The notes under the pieces are model-generated. The model saw only the letters and a program-made list of their open reading frames with translations. It did not search any database and was not told the origin of the DNA. Positions 36,971 through 46,998 of a stretch of DNA of 64,000 nucleotides are shown here, piece after piece. The position numbers and the translations under genes are program-made. The stretch's first letter is position 1; the number at the start of each line of letters is the position of its first letter. The DNA comes from Sphingomonas sp. CFBP 13720 (GTDB taxonomy: Bacteria > Pseudomonadota > Alphaproteobacteria > Sphingomonadales > Sphingomonadaceae). The stretch lies in NCBI RefSeq assembly GCF_014842075.1, contig NZ_JACYVA010000002.1, positions 248,001 through 312,000 on the forward strand, given 5' to 3'.

Positions 36971-37735
36971 CTACCCGCCGCGGCGGCCGCGCGAACGTCC
37001 GCCGCCCGTGCCGCCCCCAGTGCCGCCATCGGGCCGGCGAAACCCGCCACGACCGGCACCCGTGCCGTCGGGACGGCGGAACCCGCCGCGTTCCGCACCC
37101 GGCGCCGCACCTTCGGGACGGCGAAAATTTGGCCGTCCTGCCCCGGGCACACCGTCGGGGCGGCGGAAATCCGGTCGGGTCGCGCCCGGCACGCCATCGC
37201 GCCGACGCAGATCGGGTTGCGTCGTCCCCACGCCGGGCGTCACGCCGTCCGTCCCGCGCGCACCACGCCGTCCGCGGAAGGGGGACTGGCTGCTGCCGCG
37301 CGGTACGTTCTGAAAGCCCGGACGCCCATCGAAACCGGGGCGTCCCGGTCGTCCGTCGACGCCCGGGCGCGGCTGGTTCCATCCGTCCCAGCGCGGACGA
37401 TCGCCACCCCGGTCGCCGCGCCATTGTTGCCGCCGCTGCGTCCAGTAGCCGCGCTGGCGATCGTTCCAGCGGAACGGACGGCGATAGCGGTCGTACACAT
37501 AATAGCCCGAACCGGGATAATAATAGTCTCCGAACCAGCCCCAATAGGGCGATCCGAACGCATTGCCGTACCCGCCGCCGAAGTCGTCATAATAACCGCC
37601 GCCATAGCCGCCACCGCCATAGCCGCCGCCATATCCGACCGACATTCCGCCATAGCCGTAATCGCCATAGGTACAGCCCGACAGGCCGACCCCGGCGGCA
37701 AGCGCGAGCGCGATCATGCGAACCCGGTGCAACAT
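36971..37735 (-). CDS. Gly/Arg-rich repeat lipoprotein
   Basis: 254 residues. A signal peptide ends in the lipobox LSGC. The mature N-terminus is Gly/Tyr-rich (GYGGG repeats), then an aromatic segment (YWGWFGDYYYPGSGYYVYD), and the C-terminal half is Gly/Arg/Pro-rich with tandem copies of FRRPDGxPGAxRP-like units, degrading to FRRPDG-GRGG at the very end. Low complexity prevents a family call; such proteins are often secreted or surface-associated. ATG 37735 has AGGA/GGAG upstream. An upstream start at 37777 would put charged residues before the signal. Confidence 0.75.
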   Translation of the reverse strand: MLHRVRMIALALAAGVGLSGCTYGDYGYGGMSVGYGGGYGGGGYGGGYYDDFGGGYGNAFGSPYWGWFGDYYYPGSGYYVYDRYRRPFRWNDRQRGYWTQRRQQWRGDRGGDRPRWDGWNQPRPGVDGRPGRPGFDGRPGFQNVPRGSSQSPFRGRRGARGTDGVTPGVGTTQPDLRRRDGVPGATRPDFRRPDGVPGAGRPNFRRPEGAAPGAERGGFRRPDGTGAGRGGFRRPDGGTGGGTGGGRSRGRRGG

Positions 37736-37860
37736 TTCGTCCTGCTCCCGAACGCGGGCGCAATTCGTCCGCGACAATGTGATGATGGAACAAAACGAGC
37801 CGCCGTCGTCGCCGGTTCCGGTTGCTGTTTCAGCAACTTCGTACCGTTGGGGGACGGCGA

Positions 37861-38409
37861 TCAGTGTCCCGGGAACGCGACCAGCGCCGACACGGCGATG
37901 TCGTCGGCCCGCAACGCGTCCGCGCCGCCCAGATCGGGCAGGTCGATCGCGAAGCTCGCCTGACGGACCACCGCCCCGGCCTTGCGCAACAACCGCACCG
38001 CCGCGCGCGCCGTGCCGCCGGTCGCGATCAGATCGTCGACCAACAGGACGCGTGCGCCGGGCGTGCAGGCATCGGCATGGATCGCGATCCGGTCGGCGCC
38101 ATATTCCAGCGCATAATCCTCGGCGATCGTCGCGCCGGGCAGTTTGCCATCCTTGCGGATCAGGATCACCCCCGCGCCCAGTGCCAGCGCGACGGCGGGC
38201 GCGAACACGAAACCGCGCGCCTCGATCCCGGCGACCAGATCGATCGGGCCATCGACCGCCGCGACCATGCCTTCGACCGACAACCGCAACCCCTCGGGAT
38301 CGAGGATCAGCGTGGTGATATCGCGGAACTGGATACCGGGGCGGGGGAAATCGGGAATGGTGCGGATGCGCCGCGCGATCGCGTCGGCGGCGGCGTCCGC
38401 GCCGCTCAA
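37861..38409 (-). CDS. apt: Adenine phosphoribosyltransferase
   Basis: 182 residues if started at the TTG at 38409, whose TG overlaps the cytochrome c1 stop codon (TTGA). The PRPP-binding motif VLLVDDLIATGGTA and RPGIQFRDITTLI, GIEARGFVFAPAVA and LIRKDGKLPG are the family landmarks. Apt salvages adenine to AMP in the cytoplasm. No better start codon exists in frame before the conserved IRTIPDFPRPG, so translational coupling to petC via TTG is the most economical reading. Confidence 0.9.
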   Translation of the reverse strand: MSGADAAADAIARRIRTIPDFPRPGIQFRDITTLILDPEGLRLSVEGMVAAVDGPIDLVAGIEARGFVFAPAVALALGAGVILIRKDGKLPGATIAEDYALEYGADRIAIHADACTPGARVLLVDDLIATGGTARAAVRLLRKAGAVVRQASFAIDLPDLGGADALRADDIAVSALVAFPGH

Positions 38410-39272
38410 TGCTTCATGCCGCGCCAGATGTTGCGGTATGCGCCCCACGCCAGACCGGTGAAGATCAGCAGGAACAACACCGCCGCAGCACCCGCCGCAT
38501 GCCGGGTCTCCAGATTCGGCTCGGCGGTCCATGTCAGGAACGCCGCCACGTCCTTCGCCATCTGGTCGACCGTCGCACGGGTGCCGTCCTGATACTGGAC
38601 CTGATCGGTGCCGGTCAGCGGCGGTGCCATCGCGAGGTTGAGCGTCGCGAAATAGCGGTTGAAGTGCAGCCCCGGCGGGGTCTTCGCCTGCGGGAACTTG
38701 CGCAGCAGGTCTGCGGGCTGCGCACTGTATCCGGTCAGCAGCGAATAGACATAGTCGGACCCGTCGTCGCGCGCCTTGGTCATCAGCGACAGGTCGGGCG
38801 GAACGGCGTTGTTGTTCGCCGCGCGCGCCGCGACGTCGTTGGCGAACACCAGCGGGAACCGGTCGGACGGCAGGTTCTTGCGCGTCGCCGCCTCGCCCGT
38901 CTCCGGGTTCACGCTCGGCTGTTCGATCGCCCAGTCGGTGGCGATCGTCTTTACCTGACCTTCGTCATAGCCGAGCTGGCCCAGATCGCGGAACGACAGC
39001 AGCCGCAGCGAATGGCATGCCGAGCATACTTCCTTGTACACCTGGAAGCCGCGCTGAAGCTGCTGCTTGTCGAAGGTGCCGAACACCCCCGCCGATTGCA
39101 GCTCCGCATCGCGCGGTGCCAGATGGAATTCATGTTCGGCGGATTCGACATGCGCTTCGGTCAGCATGCCGTTGACGGTCGAAAAGATGCCGAGCAGCAG
39201 CGCGAACAGGAAACCCGCGCCGATGACGAGGTTCAGGTTGCGGGCGAGAAAGCGGGACGCGAGAGAGAGCAT
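38406..39272 (-). CDS. petC: Cytochrome c1 of the bc1 complex
   Basis: 288 residues. An N-terminal membrane segment (NLVIGAGFLFALLLGIF) serves as signal, the heme-attachment motif CSACH follows near residue 84, the axial Met is in the TLNLAMAPPL stretch, and one C-terminal transmembrane anchor (AAAVLFLLIFTGLAWGAYRNIW) ends the protein. It passes electrons from the Rieske protein to soluble cytochrome c in the periplasm. It is third in the petA-petB-petC-apt operon, 10 bp after petB. Confidence 0.95.
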   Translation of the reverse strand: MLSLASRFLARNLNLVIGAGFLFALLLGIFSTVNGMLTEAHVESAEHEFHLAPRDAELQSAGVFGTFDKQQLQRGFQVYKEVCSACHSLRLLSFRDLGQLGYDEGQVKTIATDWAIEQPSVNPETGEAATRKNLPSDRFPLVFANDVAARAANNNAVPPDLSLMTKARDDGSDYVYSLLTGYSAQPADLLRKFPQAKTPPGLHFNRYFATLNLAMAPPLTGTDQVQYQDGTRATVDQMAKDVAAFLTWTAEPNLETRHAAGAAAVLFLLIFTGLAWGAYRNIWRGMKH

Positions 39273-39282
39273 CGTTATTCCC

Positions 39283-40587
39283 TTACTCGGCCGCGGCCGG
39301 TGCGCCGTGTGCGGCGGTCTGCGCGGGCGACGTGCCGCCCTCGCCCTTCAGCACCGCTTCGGTGATCGAATTGGGCAGCGGGCGCGGACGCTCCATCGCC
39401 GACACGATCGGCAGGACCACCAGGAAGTGGGCGAAATAATATCCCGCCGCGATCTGGCTGAGCAGCACCGTCAGCGGCGTCGCTTCCGCCCCGCCCAGAT
39501 AGCCGAGCACCAGCACGTCGATCAGCAGCACGATCAGGAACCAGCGATAGGTCGGGCGGTAGTTTGCCGACTTGACCGGCGACTTGTCGAGCCACGGCAG
39601 GAAGAACAGCAGCAGGATCGATCCGAACATCGCCAGCACCCCCCACAGCTTCGCCGGGAAGATGAAATCGACCGTGAACGCCTTGAGGATCGCGTAGAAC
39701 GGCAGGAAATACCATTCGGGCACGATATGCGCGGGCGTGGAGAGCGGGTTGGCCGGGATGTAGTTGTCGGGATGGCCCAGCAGGTTCGGCGCGAAGAAGA
39801 TCAGCGACGCGAACACCAGCAGGAAGATGCCGAGCCCGAACCCGTCCTTCGCGGTGTAATATGGGTGGAACGGGACGGTATCCTGTTCGCCCTTCACCTC
39901 GACGCCGGTCGGGTTGTTCGATCCCGGGATATGCAGCGCCCAGATGTGGAGGATGATGACCCCCGCGGTCACGAACGGCAGCAGATAGTGGAGCGAGAAG
40001 AACCGGTTGAGCGCCGAATTGTCGGGGGCATATCCGCCCAGCAGCCAGATGCGGATCGTCTCGCCCACGCCCGGCAATGCCGAGAAGAAGCCGGTGATGA
40101 CCTGCGCGCCCCAGAAGCTCATCTGCCCCCATGGCAGGACGTAGCCCATGAACGCGGTCGCCATCATCAGCAGGAAGATGACGACGCCCAGCAGCCACAC
40201 CATCTCGCGCGGGGCCTTGTACGAACCGTAATAAATGCCGCGCGCGATGTGCGTATACACCACGATGAAGAACATCGACGCACCATTGGCATGCGCATAC
40301 CGCAAAAACCAACCCGACGGAACGTCGCGCATGATGCGTTCGACCGAGTCGAATGCCACGCCGGCATTGGCCGCATAATGCATCGCCAGCACGATGCCGG
40401 TGATGATCTGCACCGCCAGCGCCGCGCCAGCGAGCACGCCGAAGTTCCAGAAATAGTTGAGGTTTCGCGGCACCGGATATCCGGCACCCACCGCGTTGTA
40501 GACCAGACGCGGCAGGGGCAACCGCGCGTCGATCCACTGTGTCAGCGGGTTTTTCGGCGCATAATGCTTGGCCCAGGGGAAGCTCAT
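39283..40587 (-). CDS. petB: Cytochrome b of the bc1 complex
   Basis: 434 residues with eight predicted transmembrane helices. The paired heme-ligating His residues fall in [19 protein letters not shown] segments and in [25 protein letters not shown], and the Qo-site PEWY loop is present as [14 protein letters not shown]. It carries quinol oxidation and quinone reduction sites in the inner membrane. The gene lies between petA (10 bp gap) and petC (10 bp gap). Confidence 0.97.
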   Translation of the reverse strand: MSFPWAKHYAPKNPLTQWIDARLPLPRLVYNAVGAGYPVPRNLNYFWNFGVLAGAALAVQIITGIVLAMHYAANAGVAFDSVERIMRDVPSGWFLRYAHANGASMFFIVVYTHIARGIYYGSYKAPREMVWLLGVVIFLLMMATAFMGYVLPWGQMSFWGAQVITGFFSALPGVGETIRIWLLGGYAPDNSALNRFFSLHYLLPFVTAGVIILHIWALHIPGSNNPTGVEVKGEQDTVPFHPYYTAKDGFGLGIFLLVFASLIFFAPNLLGHPDNYIPANPLSTPAHIVPEWYFLPFYAILKAFTVDFIFPAKLWGVLAMFGSILLLFFLPWLDKSPVKSANYRPTYRWFLIVLLIDVLVLGYLGGAEATPLTVLLSQIAAGYYFAHFLVVLPIVSAMERPRPLPNSITEAVLKGEGGTSPAQTAAHGAPAAAE

Positions 40588-40597
40588 GACTCTCTCC

Positions 40598-41182
40598 TCA
40601 GCCGATCGTCACGGTGGTGTCGGACGTGAACGCATATTCCGGTACGTGCAGGTTGGTCGGTGCCGGACCGGACCGGATGCGTCCGGCGGTGTCGTAGGCC
40701 GATCCATGGCACGGGCAGAAATAGCCGCCGAACGGACCCTTGTTCTCGCCCTCGCCCGCGCCCAGCGGAACGCAGCCCAGATGGGTGCACACGCCCAGCG
40801 TGATGAGCCAGTTCGCCTTGCCCTCCTTGGTCCGCTCCGCCAGCGTCTGCGGATCGCGCAGGTCGCTGACCGCCACGGCATTCGCGGCGGCGATTTCGGC
40901 CGGCGTCAGGTTGCGGACGAACAGCGGCTGTTTGCGGAACGTCGCCTTGATTGCCTGTCCCGGTTCGATCGCGGCCAGATCGAGTTCGGTGGTCGACAGC
41001 GCGAGCGTATCGGCGGCGGGCGACATCTGACCGATCAGCGGCAGCGCGATCACGCCCGCGCCGACGCCGGCAAAGGCGACCGCACCGATCGACAGGTAAT
41101 CGCGCCGACGGGGATTGTCCGGGCCATCGGACAGTGTCGCTGTCCCGCCCCCGGTTACGTGCTGATCTTCGCCAGTCGCCAT
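40598..41182 (-). CDS. petA: Rieske iron-sulfur subunit of the bc1 complex
   Basis: 194 residues. A membrane helix with TAT-like features ([26 protein letters not shown], with the Arg-Arg-Asp-Tyr-Leu start) precedes the soluble domain. The [2Fe-2S] ligands are in [10 protein letters not shown] and CPCHGSAYD. It is first in the petABC-apt operon, and its promoter shares a 281-bp divergent region with the PPIase gene, where a tandem 21-bp repeat is found. Confidence 0.96.
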   Translation of the reverse strand: MATGEDQHVTGGGTATLSDGPDNPRRRDYLSIGAVAFAGVGAGVIALPLIGQMSPAADTLALSTTELDLAAIEPGQAIKATFRKQPLFVRNLTPAEIAAANAVAVSDLRDPQTLAERTKEGKANWLITLGVCTHLGCVPLGAGEGENKGPFGGYFCPCHGSAYDTAGRIRSGPAPTNLHVPEYAFTSDTTVTIG

Positions 41183-41320
41183 TCAACAACCCTTGTGTCG
41201 GGCGCATGTCCGCGCCCTGCCCCTCCCGGTCGCCCTCGTCGGGGCAACGCCGGACCGATCGGTTTTCCGACCAGTCCCGCCGGGTGATAGACGGCCACAA
41301 GGCGTTTTGCCAACTCCCTT

Positions 41321-41363
41321 TTGCCCGATGCCCGGATCGCGTTTGCCGGATGCCCGGATCGCG
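41321..41363. repeat. Tandem pair of 21-bp near-identical units
   Basis: TTGCCCGATGCCCGGATCGCG (41321-41341) and a copy differing at one base (41343-41363) lie one base apart in the petA/PPIase divergent promoter region. Likely a recent local duplication; a role in regulation is possible but unsupported. Confidence 0.85.
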
Positions 41364-41463
41364 GGGCATGCGATGTTCAGATTGGCGCAAGCGGCGACAT
41401 GGTCTATGCGCGCCAGCCAGTCGGTTCGTTCAAGCGGACCATCCGCGTCCATCCGGGGAAACC

Positions 41464-42204
41464 ATGCGTCCGTTCGCCATCCTCCTTGCGCTCGTCACTT
41501 CGCTGTTCGCGTTGCCGGCCGCCGCCCAGATCATCGACGTGCCCGGCCGCGCGCCGCCGCCCGCGACCACCGACCTGCGCAACCTGTGGGTGCTCGACCT
41601 GTCCACCGGCGGGCGGGTCACCATCTGGCTGCGTCCCGACGTCGCGCCGAAAATGGTGCAGCGGATCAAGACGCTGACCCGCCAGAAATTCTATGACGGC
41701 CTCGTCTTCCATCGGGTCATCGAAGGCTTCATGGCGCAGGGCGGCGATCCGGACGGCGACGGCACCGGCGGATCGAAGCTGCCCAATGTGGACAAGGAAT
41801 TCAACTACCTGCCCCACGTGCGCGGCGCGGTGGCGGCGGCGCGCGCGGCGGACGAGAACAGCGCGAACAGCCAGTTCTACATCATGCTCGCGCCGCGGCT
41901 GGCGCTAGACAAGAAATACACGGTGTTCGGCCGAGTGATCGACGGCATGCAATATGTCGACACGATCGAGCGCGGCGAGCCGCCGGCCAACCCGTCGCGC
42001 GTCGTCCACGCCTATATCGCCAGCGACAATCCGCCGCCCTATCAGGCAGCGGTCGTCGCGCCGCCCGCCGAAGCGGTCGCGCCGCTGCCGCCGACCCGTC
42101 CGCGCACCCCCGCCCCGCGCCCGGCCGGCGCGCCGACCGCCACGCCCCCCGCCGCTACTCCTTCGACCGCCACGGCTCCGACCGGAGCGCCGTCCGCGCA
42201 GTGA
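41464..42204 (+). CDS. Exported peptidyl-prolyl cis-trans isomerase (cyclophilin)
   Basis: 246 residues. A signal peptide ends near ALPAAAQ. The cyclophilin core is clear: [55 protein letters not shown]. The C-terminal 60 residues are a Pro/Ala/Thr-rich tail. It catalyses proline isomerisation during folding in the periplasm. The ATG at 41464 opens the signal peptide. The stop codon overlaps the queA start (GTGA), so the two are coupled despite acting in different compartments. Confidence 0.9.
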   Translation: MRPFAILLALVTSLFALPAAAQIIDVPGRAPPPATTDLRNLWVLDLSTGGRVTIWLRPDVAPKMVQRIKTLTRQKFYDGLVFHRVIEGFMAQGGDPDGDGTGGSKLPNVDKEFNYLPHVRGAVAAARAADENSANSQFYIMLAPRLALDKKYTVFGRVIDGMQYVDTIERGEPPANPSRVVHAYIASDNPPPYQAAVVAPPAEAVAPLPPTRPRTPAPRPAGAPTATPPAATPSTATAPTGAPSAQ

Positions 42205-43229
42205 ACGTCGACCTGTTCGATTTCGACCTGCCGCCGGAGCGTATCGCTCTACGCCCGGCGGTCCCGCGCGATGCCGCGCGGATGCTGCTGCTCGACGGTA
42301 GTGCGACGCACGATCGCGGGATCGCTGATCTTCCCGCATGTCTGCGCCCCGGCGACCTGCTGGTGTTCAACGACACGCGCGTGATCCCGGCGCAGCTGGA
42401 GGGGCGACGCGGCGATGCCGCCATCGGCGCGACACTACACAAGCGCGAAGGCCCGCGCCGCTGGCGCGCGTTCGTCCGCAACGGACGGCGACTGCGTGGC
42501 GGCGACACGATCGATTTCGGGTCGGGCGTCACCGCCATCGCCGACGATCGCGGCGAGGACGGCAGCTTCGCACTCGACTTCGCCGGCGATGAACCGGTCG
42601 AGATGCTGCTCGAACGCGCCGGGCGCATGCCGCTGCCGCCCTACATCGCCGCGAAGCGCGGCGGTGCCGACGCCCGCGACGCGCAGGATTACCAGACGCT
42701 GTTCGCGCGGGAGGCCGGCGCCGTCGCCGCCCCCACCGCCGCGCTGCACTTCACCCCCGAACTGATCGCTTCGCTCGACGCAGCGGGAATCGGCCACGCC
42801 ACGCTGACGCTCCATGTCGGTGCCGGCACCTTCCTGCCGGTCAAGGCTGACGATACCGACGACCACCGGATGCACGCCGAATGGGGCCGGATCGACGCTG
42901 CCACCGCCGATCGACTGAACGCCGTCCGTGCGGCGGGCAACCGCGTGATCGCGGTCGGCACCACCAGCCTGCGCCTCATCGAAAGCGCATGCGACGATAA
43001 CGGCCGGGTTCGCCCGTTCGAAGGCGACACCGCGATCTTCATCACGCCGGGCTATCGCTTCAAGGGGATCGACGGGCTGCTGACCAACTTCCATCTGCCG
43101 CGATCGACGCTGTTCATGCTGGTATCAGCCCTGATGGGGCGCGAGCGGATGCAGGCGGCCTATGCGCATGCCATCGGGCATGGCTATCGCTTCTATTCCT
43201 ACGGCGACGCGTCGCTGCTGCTTCCGTAG
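42201..43229 (+). CDS. queA: S-adenosylmethionine:tRNA ribosyltransferase-isomerase
   Basis: 342 residues from a GTG that overlaps the PPIase stop. Conserved segments include the N-terminal [60 protein letters not shown] and the closing [18 protein letters not shown]. QueA uses SAM to build epoxyqueuosine on tRNA anticodons during queuosine synthesis. The next gene, trmL, converges with only seven bases between the stops. Confidence 0.96.
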   Translation: MNVDLFDFDLPPERIALRPAVPRDAARMLLLDGSATHDRGIADLPACLRPGDLLVFNDTRVIPAQLEGRRGDAAIGATLHKREGPRRWRAFVRNGRRLRGGDTIDFGSGVTAIADDRGEDGSFALDFAGDEPVEMLLERAGRMPLPPYIAAKRGGADARDAQDYQTLFAREAGAVAAPTAALHFTPELIASLDAAGIGHATLTLHVGAGTFLPVKADDTDDHRMHAEWGRIDAATADRLNAVRAAGNRVIAVGTTSLRLIESACDDNGRVRPFEGDTAIFITPGYRFKGIDGLLTNFHLPRSTLFMLVSALMGRERMQAAYAHAIGHGYRFYSYGDASLLLP

Positions 43230-43236
43230 CGCCGGT

Positions 43237-43689
43237 TCAGTCGGGCAGGCTCGCGGTCTGGCGCAGCGCCTCGCCCAGCGCGAGGGCGGCCGAGGTCGCG
43301 AGGTTCATCGACCGGACCTGCGCCCGGATCGGGATACGCAGCCGTGCGTCGCATCCGTCCGCGACGACAGGCGGCACACCCGCGCTTTCCTTTCCGAACA
43401 ACAGAATGTCGTCGTCGCGGAAGGCGAATTCATAGGCCGAGTGGCTGCCTTTCGTAGTGAACAGCAGCAGGCGTGACGCGCCGATCGTCGCCCGGAACGC
43501 ATCGAACCCGGCGTGGCGCGTGACCGTCACGTGATCGATATAGTCCATCGCCGTGCGGCGCACCCGCCGGTCGTCCCATTCGAACCCCATCGGTTCGATC
43601 AGGTCGACCGCCGCGCCCAGACATGCGCCGAGGCGGAGGACGGCGCCGACATTTCCGGCAATTTCGGGTTCGAAGAGGGCGATGCGCAT
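43237..43689 (-). CDS. trmL: tRNA (cytidine/uridine(34)-2'-O)-methyltransferase
   Basis: 150 residues, a minimal SPOUT (trefoil knot) methyltransferase. Motif 1 is FEPEIAGNVGAVLRLG, motif 2 LLFGKESAGVPP and motif 3 RIPIRAQVRSMNLATSAAL, matching TrmL/YibK. It 2'-O-methylates the wobble base of certain leucine tRNAs. ATG 43689 gives the usual very short N-terminus. It is upstream of, and on the same strand as, no other gene in an operon arrangement; its own start faces the DUF454 stop by 79 bp. Confidence 0.92.
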   Translation of the reverse strand: MRIALFEPEIAGNVGAVLRLGACLGAAVDLIEPMGFEWDDRRVRRTAMDYIDHVTVTRHAGFDAFRATIGASRLLLFTTKGSHSAYEFAFRDDDILLFGKESAGVPPVVADGCDARLRIPIRAQVRSMNLATSAALALGEALRQTASLPD

Positions 43690-43768
43690 CCCGGCTGATT
43701 GGCGGCGGCGGCGCGGGCATGCAAGCCCGCAGCTCCGCGCGGAACGCCGGGCCGGAACGACGGGCGCC

Positions 43769-44179
43769 CTATCGCGGGATCGTCGGCCGGCGGACGATGT
43801 ACAGCGCGCTTAACGCCATCGGCAGCGCGACGATCAGCGCAATGCCGATCGGCGGTCGCGCCATGAACAGGAAAAGTCCGTAACCGGCCGCGATGCCGCC
43901 GCACGCCATCCGCTTCGCGCCGGGTCCAATCGCGCCATCGTTGCGCCACGCGCGCAGCGTCGGGCCGAAACGGGGGTGGTCGAGCAGCCACGCCTCCAGA
44001 CGCGGCGACGACCGCGCGAAGCATGCGGCGGCCCCGATCAGGAAGATCGTCGTAGGCATCAGCGGCAGCAGTGCACCGACGATGCCCAGCGCGACGCACA
44101 GCACGCCCAGCGCGAGCCAGCCGATGCGCATCATCCGTCCGATCGGGTCGCGCGGGGCCGGATCGGGCAAGACGGACAA
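43769..44179 (-). CDS. DUF454 (YbaN) family inner membrane protein
   Basis: 136 residues from a TTG at 44179, which has AAAGG about eight bases upstream; an ATG at 44134 (MMRIGWLALG) would give a 121-residue protein that aligns better with the family start, and either is possible. The core LGIVGALLPLMPTTIFLIGAAACFARSSPRLEAWLLDHPRFGPTLRAW is diagnostic. Two or three transmembrane helices are predicted. YbaN is of unknown function. Confidence 0.85.
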   Translation of the reverse strand: MSVLPDPAPRDPIGRMMRIGWLALGVLCVALGIVGALLPLMPTTIFLIGAAACFARSSPRLEAWLLDHPRFGPTLRAWRNDGAIGPGAKRMACGGIAAGYGLFLFMARPPIGIALIVALPMALSALYIVRRPTIPR

Positions 44180-44732
44180 ATGCGAACCTTTCTGCCTGCG
44201 CGAACGCGCCGTTTGCGCCCGCCACCCCCGCCCCCGGCGTGGCGGTGGTCGATCGCTTTGGACATAGCGGCAGCGCGGCGGAACCGATACCGCATCCGTC
44301 GGCAGGATCGATCATCCGCAGTAAATTGGCCTCCGGTCGTCGCCCCGGACCTGTTTGAGGCTTCTGCGAAAGTCACCCGGGCGAACGTCGAAGGCCGGGG
44401 CCCAGTTGGCGGACGCTGGAAACACACCGACAAACTTTTCCGACGGGACCCCGGCCTCCGCCCGGGTACGGTCCGAGAATGGCACGCTGCAGGACTTTCG
44501 CATCGCTCTCGACCTGTTCCGCGCGTACGACGACGGGGCGGCACGGTCGATGCCATGGTGCGCGCGATGTCGGGTCGCGCGAAACATCGCCACCCTGACA
44601 AGGCGTTCCGATCGTTACGGGTGCCTCTGCTCCTGATCCGGGCGGCAATTCGAATGCGACCCGCCTCCCGCCAAACGCCCAACGGCGCACGTGCCGCCAT
44701 CGACCGACAGCGATCGGGTTACGCGCCCCGCA
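44180..44732. other. 553-bp gap, no gene recognised
   Basis: Frames on both strands are Arg/Ser-rich and lack domains or good ribosome-binding sites. The frame at 44355-44636 on the plus strand has a slightly more protein-like composition (a stretch DFRIALDLFRAYDDG) but no start signal or homology I can recall. It may be decayed sequence downstream of the receptor gene. Confidence 0.35.
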
Positions 44733-46955
44733 TCAAAACCGGTAATTCGCGCTGACGGTAAAACTCCGCGGACGGCCATAGCGATACTGGCTGAACGATC
44801 CGACCTGACTGAAATAGGTCTTGTCCAGAAGGTTATCGACGTTCGCCTGCACGCTGACCCGGTCGTTCACCGCCAGCCGCGTCATCAGGTTCACCAGCAG
44901 GAAGCCGCCCTGTTCGAACCGGAACGGGACCGCAGGCGTCGTGCCGGGGATGGTGCCGTCGGAATAGGCGGAACTGCGATAATTCGCGCCGCCGCCCAGT
45001 GTCAGGCCGTTCAGGACGGTCGGCAGCGTATAGGTCGTGAATGCCTTCAAAAGACGACGCGGCTGATCGGTATTGGCATCGTTACCACCCGCATCGCGCG
45101 CCCGGAACTGGCTGTAGCCGACGTTCACGTTCCAGTTGGGCAGCGGGCTTCCGGTCGCCTCGATCTCGAACCCTTCGCTGACGACGCCGTCCGCCGCGCG
45201 ATAGGGCTGGAACGGAAGCCCAGTACCCGGCCGCGTGATCGGCGCGCCGTCGATCTGGCCCAGATTGTCCTGTTCGATCCGAAACAGCGCGACGGATGTC
45301 TGCAACGCCTCTCCAAAGAACGCGCTTTTCAGTCCGACCTCATATGCCTTGCCCTGCACCGGATCGAGTTGGTCGAAGTTACGGTCCTGCACGCTCTGAG
45401 GCTGAAAGATCGTCGTATAGCTGGCATAGAGCCGGTGGTTGGGCGTTAGATCGGCCAAGGCCCCGACATAGGGGATGAACACGCCGCTATCGCCATAATC
45501 GCGCGCCGTGCCGTAGGCGACACCCGTCTGCCGCCAGTTCGCGATGCGACCCCCGCCGATGACTTTCAGCCAGTCGGCGACGTTGACGCGCAGTGCACCA
45601 TAATAGCCGATCTGGCGAATGCGTTCCTGTTCGACGCCCACGGTCGGCGTGTCGGAGAAGCCGGGATCGGGATAGGAATTTTCGTTCCAGTTCAAAAAGT
45701 CGCCTGCCGTCGGAAACTGGAAGAATCCCAGCGGCGGAATCTCGTTCAACGCCGCATAGGTATCGGTGTGGCGGTTGATGACGCTGTTGAGATAGCCGAC
45801 CACCAGTTCGTGATCGCGGCCGAAGAGCGTCAGCTTGCCCTTCAACTGTGCGTCGTAACTGTCCTGGATGCTTTCGCCGTCGGCAGAATAGGGATTGCTG
45901 CCAAGCCCCAGTCCGGTCGCGCGATCGACATTGCCGAACAGGTACAGGATACGCGTGTATTGGGTGTTGCGCAGACGGTTGTAGTTGCCGGTCAGGCTCC
46001 AGCCGCCCCCAAAATCGTGGCGCAGCGTGGTAAAGAAGTTCTGGTTCTGCGTCGTCCACGTCGTCCAAGGCTGGGCGGTGCTCTTCGACCGATCCCATTC
46101 GGCGATGGACCCATCGCTGTAGAAGGTCGGCAGGCTGCCCCAGAACGCTCCTTTCGGTACGTTGCGCTGATGGCTGAACCCGACGCGCAACAGCGTATCG
46201 TCGGTGATGTCGCCTTCCAGCGTGCCGTACAGGACGAGTTTGCGGTTGCTGTAGAAATCGGTGAAGGCATTGCCCTCCTCGTAACGCCCGACCGCACGGA
46301 CGCGCAGCGTGCCGTTGGGGACCACCGCCCCGCCCACATCGCCCGACACGCGCCACGTATCCCAGCTGCCATAGGCCGCGTTCAGATAGCCGCCCCATTC
46401 GGTACGATCGGCATGTTTGCGCACGAGGTTGATCGATGCCGACGGGTCACCGGCGCCGCTCAACAGCCCGGTCGCCCCACGCACGATCTCGACCCGTTCA
46501 TAGATCGATACATCGGCGATCGTTTCGCCCCGGTCGCCGCCCAACGCCCACGCCGTCGGCACGCCGTCAATCTGCGTGTTCTGTATCTCGAAGCCGCGCG
46601 CGAAGAACGAGTTGCGGACATCGTCGCTTTCGTTGACCGCCACCCCGACGCCGTTCTCGATCACGTCGCGGACGCTGATGAGATTCTGGTCGAGGATACG
46701 CTGTGCGGTGACGATGCTGACCGACTGCGGCGTCTCGCGCACCGTCAGCCCCAGCCCGGTCGCGGTGTCGATGCGGTCAGGCAACGTGTACTGCCCACGA
46801 ACGATGATCTCGTCGCTCGCGGGTGTTTCCGTCCCGACTTCGGTCGTGGCGGGCGCTTCGGCGGGCGCCGGGGCGGGCGTTGGCGCGGTGGTCTGCCCGA
46901 TCGCGGGGGTCGCCAGCACCAGCAACGCACATCCCGAAAGCCACAACGTCTTCAT
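44733..46955 (-). CDS. TonB-dependent siderophore receptor
   Basis: 740 residues. The signal peptide ends near ATPAIGQ. A Pro/Ala-rich linker leads to a TonB box-like DEIIVRG, and then the plug domain with VRETPQSVSIVT, FFARGFEIQNTQIDGVPT and VEIVRGATGLLSGAGDPSASINLVRK. The barrel ends with VSANYRF, the standard aromatic C-terminus. The plug resembles the FhuE/FpvA/ferrichrome class, so hydroxamate or mixed siderophore uptake is likely, with the ligand unproven. ATG 46955 has GGGGGAA upstream. A Fur-like dyad lies about 45 bp before the start. Confidence 0.9.
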   Translation of the reverse strand: MKTLWLSGCALLVLATPAIGQTTAPTPAPAPAEAPATTEVGTETPASDEIIVRGQYTLPDRIDTATGLGLTVRETPQSVSIVTAQRILDQNLISVRDVIENGVGVAVNESDDVRNSFFARGFEIQNTQIDGVPTAWALGGDRGETIADVSIYERVEIVRGATGLLSGAGDPSASINLVRKHADRTEWGGYLNAAYGSWDTWRVSGDVGGAVVPNGTLRVRAVGRYEEGNAFTDFYSNRKLVLYGTLEGDITDDTLLRVGFSHQRNVPKGAFWGSLPTFYSDGSIAEWDRSKSTAQPWTTWTTQNQNFFTTLRHDFGGGWSLTGNYNRLRNTQYTRILYLFGNVDRATGLGLGSNPYSADGESIQDSYDAQLKGKLTLFGRDHELVVGYLNSVINRHTDTYAALNEIPPLGFFQFPTAGDFLNWNENSYPDPGFSDTPTVGVEQERIRQIGYYGALRVNVADWLKVIGGGRIANWRQTGVAYGTARDYGDSGVFIPYVGALADLTPNHRLYASYTTIFQPQSVQDRNFDQLDPVQGKAYEVGLKSAFFGEALQTSVALFRIEQDNLGQIDGAPITRPGTGLPFQPYRAADGVVSEGFEIEATGSPLPNWNVNVGYSQFRARDAGGNDANTDQPRRLLKAFTTYTLPTVLNGLTLGGGANYRSSAYSDGTIPGTTPAVPFRFEQGGFLLVNLMTRLAVNDRVSVQANVDNLLDKTYFSQVGSFSQYRYGRPRSFTVSANYRF

Positions 46956-46998
46956 TTCATTCCCCCGGACCTGCCGTACTGTTGGGCCGGGTAGCGAT

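Noticed and set aside
44355..44636. Possible 93-aa plus-strand gene in the gap before the TonB receptor
   Set aside because: Slightly protein-like composition but no start signal, conserved motif or context; left as unassigned.
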